Program-made: the position numbers and the translations under genes | Part shown: positions 52,123 through 62,692 of the stretch, piece after piece | Layout of the letters: each line of letters opens with the position of its first letter | How positions within the stretch are numbered: the first letter of the stretch is position 1 | Notes under the pieces: model-generated | The model's input: only the letters and a program-made list of their open reading frames with translations | What the model was told of the DNA's origin: nothing | Database searches by the model: none | Assembly (NCBI GenBank): GCA_028752905.1 | Contig: JAQNBH010000003.1 | Span: forward strand, 33,716,222 to 33,780,221 | Length of the DNA stretch: 64,000 nucleotides | Direction: 5' to 3' | Origin: Cladorhizidae sp. MBARI D1340-BT2 | Lineage: Eukaryota > Porifera > Demospongiae > Poecilosclerida > Cladorhizidae

Positions 52123-53271
52123 CTACATGTACTCACTGGTGCCATGAACTAACTCAGAGGCAACCACGTGTCTCCCAGACAGACCTACACTGTCACTGGT
52201 GCCATGAGCTAACTCAGAGGCAACCACATGTCTCCCGTACAGACCTACTCTCTCACTGATGCCATGAGCTAACTCAGAGGCAACCACATTTCTCCCGTAC
52301 AGACCTACTCTCTCACTGGTGCCATGAGCTAACTCAGAGGCAACCACATGTCTCCCGCAGAGACCTAATCTCCCACTGGTACCATGAGCTAACTCAGAGG
52401 CAACCACATGTCTCCCATACAGACCTACTCTCCCACTGATGCCATGAGCTATGTAACTCAGAGACAACCACATGTCTCCCGTTCAGACCTACTCTCTCAC
52501 TGGTGCCATGAGCTAACTCAGAGGCAACCACATGTCTCCCGTACAGACCTACTGTACTCTCTCACTGGTGCCATGAGCTAACTCAGAGGCAACCACATGT
52601 CTCCTGTACAGACCTACTCTCTCACTGGTGCCTTGAGCTAACTCAGAGGCAACCACATGTCTCCTGTACAGACCTACTCACTGGTGCCATGAACTAACTC
52701 AGAGGCAAACACGTGTCTCCCATACAGACCTACTCTCTCACTGGTGCCATGAGCTAACTTAGAGGCAACCACATGTCTTCCGTACAGACCTACTCTCTCA
52801 CGGGTGCCATGAAATAACTCAGAGGCAACCACATGTCTCCCGTACAGACCTACTCTCTCACTGGTGCCATGAGCTAACTCAGAGGAAACCACATGTCTCC
52901 CGTACAGACCTACTCTCTTACTGGTGCCATGAGTTAACTCAGAGGCAAACACATGTCTCCCGTACAGACCTACTCTCTCACTGGTGCCATGAGCTAACTC
53001 AGAGGCAACCACATGTCTCCCATACACAGACCTACTCTCCCACTGGTGCCATGAGCTAACTCAGAGACAACCACATGTCTCCCGTTCAGACCTATTCTCT
53101 CACTGGTGCCATGAGCTAACTCAGAGGCAACCACATGTCTCCCGTACAGACCTACTGTCTCACTGGTGCCATGAGCTAACTAAGAGGCAACCACATGTCT
53201 CCTGTACAGACCTACTCTCTCACTGGTGCCATGAGCTAACTCAGAGGCAACCACATATCTCCTGTACAGAC
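52123..53271. repeat. HOR copy 5, sub-block 1: A-B-C-D-G, 1,149 bp
   Basis: D 52674. It matches 47704 at an offset of 4,419 bp. It holds the last landmark G in the window. A GTGCCTTGAGC variant near 52630 is shared with distant blocks near 16933 and 19103. Confidence 0.91.
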
Positions 53272-54842
53272 CTACATGTACTCACTGGTGCCATGAACTA
53301 ACTCAGAGGCAACCACGTGTCTCCCAGACAGACCTACACTGTCACTGGTGCCATGAGCTAACTCAGAGGCAACCACATGTCTCCCGTACAGACCTACTCT
53401 CTCACTGATGCCATGAGCTAACTCAGAGGCAACCACATTTCTCCCGTACAGACCTACTCTCTCACTGGTGCCATGAGCTAACTCAGAGGCAACCACATGT
53501 CTCCCGCACAGACCTAATCTCCCACTGGTACCATGAGCTAACTCAGAGGCAACCACATGTCTCCCATACAGACCTACTCTCCCACTGATGCCATGAGCTA
53601 TGTAACTCAGAGATAACCACATCTCTCCCGTTCAGACCTACTCTCTCACTGGTGCCATGAGCTAACTCAGAGGCAACCACATGTCTCCCGTACAGACCTA
53701 CTGTACTCTCTCACTGGTGCCATGAACTAACTCAGAGGCAACCACATGTCTCCTGTACAGACCTACTCTCTCACTGGTGCCATGAGCTAACTCAGAGGCA
53801 ACCACATGTCTCCTGTACAGACCTACTCACTGGTGCCATGAACTAACTCAGAGGCAAACACGTGTCTCACATACAGACCTACTCTCTCACTGGTGCCATG
53901 AGCTAACCTAGAGGCAACCACATGTCTTCCGTACAGACCTACTCTCTCACGGGTGCCATGAAATAACTCAGAGGCAACCACATGTCTCCCGTACAGACCT
54001 ACTCTCTCACTGGTGCCATGAGCTAACTCAGAGGAAACCACATGTCTCCCGTACAGACCTACTCTCTCACTGGTGTCATGAGCTAACTCAGAGGCAACCA
54101 CATGTCTCCCGTACAGACCTACTCTCTCACTGGTACCATGAGCTAACTCAGAGGCAACCACATGTCTCCCGTACAGACCTACTCTCTCACTGGTGCCATG
54201 AGCTAACTCAGAGGCAACCACATGTCTCCCGTACAGACCTACTCTCTCACTGGTGCCATGAGCTAACTCAGAGGCAACCATATGTCTCCGGTACAGACCT
54301 ACTCTCTCACTGGTGCCATGAGCTAACTCAGAGGCAACCACATGTCTCCCGTACAGACCTACTCTCTCACTGGTGCCATGAGCTAACTCAGAGGCAACCA
54401 CATGTCTCCCGTACAGACCTACTCTCTCACTGGTGCCATGCGCTAACTCAGATGCAAACACATGTCTCCCGTACAGACCTACTCTCTCACTGGTGCCATG
54501 AGCTAACTCAGAGGCAACCACATGTCTCCCGTACAGAACTGCTCTCTCACTGGTGCCATGAGCTAACTCAGAGGCAATCACATGTCTCCCGTACAGACCT
54601 ACTCTCTCACTGGTGCCATGCGTTAACTCAGAGGCAACCACATGTCTCCAGTAAAGACCTATGTACTCTCACACTTGTGCCATGAGCTAACTCAGAGGCA
54701 ACCACATGTCTCCCGTACATACCTACTCTCTCACTGGTGCCATGAGCTAACTCAGAAGCAACCACATGTCTCCTGTACAGACCTACTCTCTCACTGGTGC
54801 CATGAGCTAACTCAGAGGCAACCACATGTCTCCTGTACAGAC
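53272..54842. repeat. HOR copy 5, sub-block 2: A-B-C-D-E, 1,571 bp (26 monomers)
   Basis: D 53823, E 54642. It is like 48853 but five monomers (300 bp) longer between D and E, restoring monomers including a CATATGTCTCCGG copy near 54280. The rest keeps the diagnostic CTCACATACAG and CACACTTGTGCC. This is either the ancestral form of the 1,271-bp sub-block or a conversion product. Confidence 0.9.
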
Positions 54843-56653
54843 CTACATGTACTCACTGGTGCCATGAACTAACTCAGAGGCAACCACGTGTCTCCCAGAC
54901 AGACCTACACTGTCACTGGTGCCATGAGCTAACTCAGAGGCAACCACATGTCTCTCATACAGACCTACTCTCTCACTGATGCCATGAGCTAACTCAGAGG
55001 CAACCACATTTCTCCCGTACAGACCTACTCTCTCACTGGTGCCATGAGCTAACTCAGAGGCAACCACATGTCTCCCGCACAGACCTAATCTCCCACTGGT
55101 ACCATGAGCTAACTCAGAGGCAACCACATGTCTCCCGCACAGACCTAATCTCCCACTGGTACCATGAGCTAACTCAGAGGCAACCACATGTCTCCCATAC
55201 AGACCTAATCTCCCACTGATGCCATGAGCTATGTAACTCAGAGACAACCACATGTCTCCCGTTCAGACCTACTCTCTCACTGGTGCCATGAGCTAACTCA
55301 GAGGCAACCACATGTCTCCCGTACAGACCTACTGTACTCTCTCACTGGTGCCATGAGCTAACTCAGAGGCAACCACATGTCTCCTGTACAGACCTACTCT
55401 CTCACTGGTGCCATGAGCTAACTCAGAGGCAACCACATGTCTCCTGTACAGACCTACTCACTGGTGCCATGAACTAACTCAGAGGCAAACACGTGTCTCC
55501 CATACAGACCTACTCTCTCACTGGTGCCATGAGCTAACTTAGAGGCAACCACATGTCTTCCGTACAGAACTACACTCTCACGGGTGCCATGAAATAACTC
55601 AGAGGCAACCACATGTCTCCCGTACAGACCTACTCTCTCACTGGTGCCATGAGCTAACTCAGAGGCAACCACATGTCTCCGGTACAGACCTACTCTCTCA
55701 CTGGTGCCATGAGCTAACTCAGAGGCAACCACATGTCTCCCGTACAGACCTACTCTCTCACTGGTGCCATGAGATAACTCAGAGGCAACCACATGTCTCA
55801 CGTACAGACCTACTCTCTCACTGGTGCCATGAGCTAACTCAGAGGCAACCACATGTCTCCCGTACAGACCTACTCTCTCACTGGTGCCATGAGCTAACTC
55901 AGAGGCAACCACATGTCTCCCATACAGAACTGCTCTCTCACTGGTGCCATGAGCTAACTCAGAGGCAACCACATGTCTCCCGTACAGACCTACTCTCTCA
56001 CTGGTGCCATGCGTTAACTCAGAGGCAACCACATGTCTCCAGTAAAGACCTATGTACTCTCACACTGGTGCCATGAGCTAACTCAGAGGCAACCACATGT
56101 CTCCCGTACAGACCTACTCTCTCACTGGTGCCATGAGCTAACTCAGAGGCAACCACATGTCTCCCGTACAGACCTACTCTCTCACTGGTGCCATGAGCTA
56201 ACTCAGAGGCAACCACATGTCTCCCGTACAGACCTACTCTCTCACTGGTGCCATGAGCTAACTCAGAGGCAACCACATGTCTCCGGTACAGACCTACTCT
56301 CTCACTGGTGCCATGAGCTAACTCAGAGGCAACCACATGTCTCCCGTACAGACCTACTCTCTCACTGGTGCCATGACCTAACTCAGAGGCAACCACATGT
56401 CTCCCGTACAGACCTACTCTCTCACTGGTGCCATGAGCTAACTCAGAGGCAACCACATGTCTCCCGTACAGACCTACTCTCTCACTGGTGCCATGCGCTA
56501 ACTCAGATGCAAACACATGTCTCCCGTACAGACCTACTCTCTCACTGGTGCCATGAGCTAACTCAGAGGCAACCACATGTCTCCCGTACAGAACTGCTCT
56601 CTCACTGGTGCCATGAGCTAACTCAGAGGCAACCACATGTCTCCCGTACAGAC
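54843..56653. repeat. A-B-C-D-E run; last A block, start of the right-hand domain
   Basis: A 54843 is the last landmark A in the window. B is near 55228, C 55329, D 55454, E 56033. D to E is 579 bp. New private variants appear, such as CAGAACTACACTC near 55568, ATGAGATAACTC near 55775 and GTCTCACGTACAG near 55797. The segment 55329-56653 is the first copy of a 1,325-bp tandem duplication. Confidence 0.88.
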
Positions 56654-57978
56654 CTACTGTACTCTCTCACTGGTGCCATGAGCTAACTCAGAGGCAACCA
56701 CATGTCTCCTGTACAGACCTACTCTCTCACTGGTGCCATGAGCTAACTCAGAGGCAACCACATGTCTCCTGTACAGACCTACTCACTGGTGCCATGAACT
56801 AACTCAGAGGCAAACACGTGTCTCCCATACAGACCTACTCTCTCACTGGTGCCATGAGCTAACTTAGAGGCAACCACATGTCTTCCGTACAGAACTACAC
56901 TCTCACGGGTGCCATGAAATAACTCAGAGGCAACCACATGTCTCCCGTACAGACCTACTCTCTCACTGGTGCCATGAGCTAACTCAGAGGCAACCACATG
57001 TCTCCGGTACAGACCTACTCTCTCACTGGTGCCATGAGCTAACTCAGAGGCAACCACATGTCTCCCGTACAGACCTACTCTCTCACTGGTGCCATGAGAT
57101 AACTCAGAGGCAACCACATGTCTCACGTACAGACCTACTCTCTCACTGGTGCCATGAGCTAACTCAGAGGCAACCACATGTCTCCCGTACAGACCTACTC
57201 TCTCACTGGTGCCATGAGCTAACTCAGAGGCAACCACATGTCTCCCATACAGAACTGCTCTCTCACTGGTGCCATGAGCTAACTCAGAGGCAACCACATG
57301 TCTCCCGTACAGACCTACTCTCTCACTGGTGCCATGCGTTAACTCAGAGGCAACCACATGTCTCCAGTAAAGACCTATGTACTCTCACACTGGTGCCATG
57401 AGCTAACTCAGAGGCAACCACATGTCTCCCGTACAGACCTACTCTCTCACTGGTGCCATGAGCTAACTCAGAGGCAACCACATGTCTCCCGTACAGACCT
57501 ACTCTCTCACTGGTGCCATGAGCTAACTCAGAGGCAACCACATGTCTCCCGTACAGACCTACTCTCTCACTGGTGCCATGAGCTAACTCAGAGGCAACCA
57601 CATGTCTCCGGTACAGACCTACTCTCTCACTGGTGCCATGAGCTAACTCAGAGGCAACCACATGTCTCCCGTACAGACCTACTCTCTCACTGGTGCCATG
57701 ACCTAACTCAGAGGCAACCACATGTCTCCCGTACAGACCTACTCTCTCACTGGTGCCATGAGCTAACTCAGAGGCAACCACATGTCTCCCGTACAGACCT
57801 ACTCTCTCACTGGTGCCATGCGCTAACTCAGATGCAAACACATGTCTCCCGTACAGACCTACTCTCTCACTGGTGCCATGAGCTAACTCAGAGGCAACCA
57901 CATGTCTCCCGTACAGAACTGCTCTCTCACTGGTGCCATGAGCTAACTCAGAGGCAACCACATGTCTCCCGTACAGAC
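56654..57978. repeat. 1,325-bp tandem duplicate (C-D-E, 22 monomers)
   Basis: C 56654, D 56779 and E 57358 lie exactly 1,325 bp after C 55329, D 55454 and E 56033. The private variants CAGAACTACACTC and GTCTCACGTACAG recur at the same offset. Length is 22 x 60 plus 5 (C +5, D -4, E +4). Confidence 0.89.
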
Positions 57979-59052
57979 CTACTCTCTCACTGGTGCCATG
58001 CGTTAACTCAGAGGCAACCACATGTCTCCAGTAAAGACCTATGTACTCTCACACTGGTGCCATGAGCTAACTCAGAGGCAACCACATGTCTCCCGTACAT
58101 ACCTACTCTCTCACTGGTGCCATGAGCTAACTCAGAAGCAACCACATGTCTCCCATACAGACCTACTCTCTCACTGGTGCCATGAGCTAACTCAGAGGCA
58201 ACCACATGTCCCCCCGTACAGACCTACTCTCTCACTAGTGCCATGAGCTAACTCAGAGGCAACCACATGTCTCCCGTACAGACCTACTCTCTCACTGGTG
58301 CCATGAGCTAACTCAGAGGCAACCACATGTCTCCCGTACAGACCTACTCTCTCACTGGTGCCATGATCTAACTCAGAGGCAACCACATGTCTCCCGTACA
58401 GACCTACTCTCTCACTGGTGCCATGATCTAACTCATAGGCAACCACATGTCTCCCGTACAGACATGCTCTCTCACTGGTGCCATGAGCTAACTCAGAGGC
58501 AACCACATGTCTCCCGTACAGACCTACTCTCTCACTGGCGCCATGAGCTAATTCAGAAGCAACCACATGTCTCCCGTACAGACCTACTCTCTCACTGGTG
58601 CCGTCACTAACTAAGAGGCAACCACATGTCTCCCGTACAGACCTACTCTCTCACTGGTGCCATTAGCTAACTCAGAGACAATCACATGTCTCCTGTACAG
58701 ACCTACTCTCTCACTGGTGCCATGAGCTAACTCAGAGGCAACCACATGTCTCCCGCACAGACCTACTCTCCCACTGGTGTCATGAGCTAACTCAGAGGCA
58801 ACCACATGTCTCCCATACAGACCTACTCTCCCACTGATGCCATGAGCTATGTAACTCAGAGACAACCACATGTCTCCCGTTCAGACCTACTCTCACACTG
58901 GTGCCATGAGCTAACTCAGAGGCAACCACATGTCTCCCGTACAGACCTACTCTCTCACTGGTGCCATGAGCTAACTCAGAGGCAACCACATGTCTCCCGT
59001 GCAGACCTACTGTACTCTCTCACTGGAGCCATGAGCTAACTCAGAGGCAACC
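57979..59052. repeat. E run with an A-less approach to B and C
   Basis: E 58022, then monomers with CACTAGTGCC, ATGATCTAACTC, CTCATAGGC and CAGACATGC, a 59-bp monomer with GCCGTCACTAACTAAG near 58601, B 58846 and C 59007. Landmark A is missing between E and B. A C6 tract (GTCCCCCCGTACAG) near 58208 adds one base. From about 57,540 this is the first copy of a 1.51-kb duplication. Confidence 0.86.
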
Positions 59053-60565
59053 ACATGTCTCCCGTACAGACCTACTCTCTCACTGGTGCCATGAGCTAAC
59101 TCAGAGGCAACCACATGTCTCCGGTACAGACCTACTCTCTCACTGGTGCCATGAGCTAACTCAGAGGCAACCACATGTCTCCCGTACAGACCTACTCTCT
59201 CACTGGTGCCATGACCTAACTCAGAGGCAACCACATGTCTCCCGTACAGACCTACTCTCTCACTGGTGCCATGAGCTAACTCAGAGGCAACCACATGTCT
59301 CCCGTACAGACCTACTCTCTCACTGGTGCCATGCGCTAACTCAGATGCAAACACATGTCTCCCGTACAGACCTACTCTCTCACTGGTGCCATGAGCTAAC
59401 TCAGAGGCAACCACATGTCTCCCGTACAGAACTGCTCTCTCACTGGTGCCATGAGCTAACTCAGAGGCAACCACATGTCTCCCGTACAGACCTACTCTCT
59501 CACTGGTGCCATGCGTTAACTCAGAGGCAACCACATTTCTCCAGTAAAGACCTATGTACTCTCACACTGGTGCCATGAGCTAACTCAGAGGCAACCACAT
59601 GTCTCCCGTACATACCTACTCTCTCACTGGTGCCATGAGCTAACTCAGAAGCAACCACATGTCTCCCATACAGACCTACTCTCTCACTGGTGCCATGAGC
59701 TAACTCAGAGGCAACCACATGTCCCCCGTACAGACCTACTCTCTCACTAGTGCCATGAGCTAACTCAGAGGCAACCACATGTCTCCCGTACAGACCTACT
59801 CTCTCACTGGTGCCATGAGCTAACTCAGAGGCAACCACATGTCTCCCGTACAGACCTACTCTCTCACTGGTGCCATGATCTAACTCAGAGGCAACCACAT
59901 GTCTCCCGTACAGACCTACTCTCTCACTGGTGCCATGATCTAACTCATAGGCAACCACATGTCTCCCGTACAGACATGCTCTCTCACTGGTGCCATGAGC
60001 TAACTCAGAGGCAACCACATGTCTCCCGTACAGACCTACTCTCTCACTGGCGCCATGAGCTAATTCAGAAGCAACCACATGTCTCCCGTACAGACCTACT
60101 CTCTCACTGGTGCCGTCACTAACTAAGAGGCAACCACATGTCTCCCGTACAGACCTACTCTCTCACTGGTGCCATTAGCTAACTCAGAGACAATCACATG
60201 TCTCCTGTACAGACCTACTCTCTCACTGGTGCCATGAGCTAACTCAGAGGCAACCACATGTCTCCCGCACAGACCTACTCTCCCACTGGTGTCATGAGCT
60301 AACTCAGAGGCAACCACATGTCTCCCATACAGACCTACTCTCCCACTGATGCCATGGGCTATGTAACTCAGAGACAACCACATGTCTCCCGTTCAGACCT
60401 ACTCTCACACTGGTGCCATGAGCTAACTCAGAGGCAACCACATGTCTCCCGTACAGACCTACTCTCTCACTGGTGCCATGAGCTAACTCAGAGGCAACCA
60501 CATGTCTCCCGTGCAGACCTACTGTACTCTCTCACTGGAGCCATGAGCTAACTCAGAGGCAACCA
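59053..60565. repeat. 1.51-kb tandem duplicate (25 monomers)
   Basis: It repeats about 57,540-59,052. The offset is 1,513 bp before the C-tract difference (E 58022 to 59535) and 1,512 bp after it (B 58846 to 60358, C 59007 to 60519), because this copy has C5 where the first has C6. Other differences are ACATTTCTCCAG near 59535 and ATGGGCTATGTAAC near 60355. The segment starts where C 59007 fuses to mid-block monomers. Confidence 0.88.
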
Positions 60566-62692
60566 CATGTCTCCTGTACAGACCTACTCTCTCACTGGTG
60601 CCATGAGCTAACTTAGAGGCAACCACATGTCTCCTGTACAGACTTACTCACTGGTGCCATGAACTAACTCAGAGGCAACCACGTGTCTCCCATACAGACT
60701 TACTCTCTCACTGGTGCCATGAGCTAACTCAGAGGCAAACACATGTCTTCCGTACAGACCTACTCTCTCACTGGTGCCATGAAATAACTCAGAGGCAACC
60801 ACATGTCTCCCGTACAGACCTACTCTCTCACTGGTGCCATGAGCTAACTCAGAGGCAACCACATGTCTCCCGTACAGACCTACTCTCTCACTGGTGCCAT
60901 GAGCTAACTCAGAGGCAACCACATGTCTCCCGTACAGACCTACTCTCTCACTGGTGCCATGAGCTAACTCAGAGGCAACCACATGTCTCCCGTACAGACC
61001 TACTCTCTCACTGGTGCCATGAGCTAACTCAGAGGCAACCACATGTCTCCCGTACAGACCTACTCTCTCACTGGTGCCATGAGCTAACTCAGAGGCAACC
61101 ATATGTCTCCGGTACAGACCTACTCTCTCACTGGTGCCATGAGCTAACTCAGAGGCAACCACATGTCTCCCGTACAGACCTACTCCCTCACTGGTGCCAT
61201 GAGCTAATTCAGAGGCAACCACATGTCTCACGTACAGACCTACTCTCTCACTGGAGCCATGCACTAATTCAGATGCAACCACATGTCTCCCGTACAGACC
61301 TACTCTCTCACTGGTGCCATGAGCTAACTCAGAGGCAACCACATGTCTCCCGTACAGACCTACTCTCTCACTGGTGCCATGAGCTAACTCAGAGGCAACC
61401 ACATGTCTCCCGTACAGACCTACTCTCTCACTGGTGTCATGAGCTAACTCAGAGGCAACCACATGTCTCCCGTACAGACCTATGTACTCTCCCACTGGTG
61501 CCATGAGCTAACTCAGAGACAACCACATGTCTCCCTTACAGACCTATTCTCTCAATGGTGCCATGAGCTAACTAAGAGGCAACCACATGTCTCCCGTACA
61601 GATCTATTCTCTCACTGGTGCCATGAGCTAACTCAGAGGAAACCACATGTCTCCAGTACAGACCTACTCTCTCACTGGTGCCATGAGCTAACTCAGAGGC
61701 AACCACATGTCTCCCGTACAGAGCTACTTTCTCACTGGTGCCATGAGCTAACTTAGAGGCAACCACATGTCTCCCGTACAGACCTACTCTCTCACTGGTG
61801 CCATGCGCTAACTCAGATGCAACCACATGTCTCCCGTACAGACCTACTCTCTCACTGGTGCCATGAGCTAACTCAGAGGCAACCACATGTCTCCCGTACA
61901 GACCTGCTCTCTCACTGGTGCCATGAGCTAACTCAGAGGCAACCACATGTCTCCCATACAGACCTACTCTCTCAATGGTGCCATGAGCTAACTCAGAGGC
62001 AACCACATGTCTCCCGTACAGACCTACTCTCCCACTGGTGCCATGAGCTAACTCAGAGGCAACCACATGTCTCCCGTACAGACCTACTCTCTCACTGGTG
62101 CCATGAGCTAACTCAGAGGCAACCACATGTCTCCCGTACAGACCTACTCTCTCACTGGTGCCGTGAGCTAACTAAGAGGCTACTACATGTCTCCCATAGA
62201 GACCTACTCTCTCACTGGTGCCATTAGCTAACTCAGAGAAAATTACATGTCTCCTGTACAGACCTACTCTCTCACTGGTGCCATGAGCTAACTCAGAGGC
62301 AACCACATGTCTCCCGCACAGACCTACTCTCCCACTGGTGCCATGAGCTAACTCAGAGGCAACCACATGTCTCCCATACAGACCTACTCTCCCACTGGTG
62401 CCATGAGTTATGTAACTCAGAGACAACCACATGTCTACCGTTCAGACCTACTCTCTCACTGGGTCCATGAGCTAACTCAGAGGCAACCACATGTCTCCTG
62501 TACAGACGAACTCTCTCACTGGTGCCATGAGCTAACTCAGAGGCAACCACATGTCTCCCTTACAGACCTACTGTACTCTCTCACTGGAGCCATGAGCTAA
62601 CTCAGAGGCAACCACATGTCTCCTGTACAGACCTACTCTCTCACTGGTGCCATGAGCTATCTTAGAGGCAACCACATGTCTCCTGTACAGAC
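60566..62692. repeat. Diverged array: D 60644, E-like 61463, B-like 62407, C 62568
   Basis: Landmark spacing still fits the system (D to E 819 bp, C to D 125 bp), but the monomers are closer to plain consensus and carry unique changes: CTGGAGCCATGCACTAATTC near 61252, TCTCAATGGTGCC near 61550 and 61970, CAGAGCTACTTTC near 61722, and GAGTTATGTAACTC at B. E has CGTACAGACC rather than GTAAAGACC. I see no recent local duplicate of this part. Confidence 0.84.
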
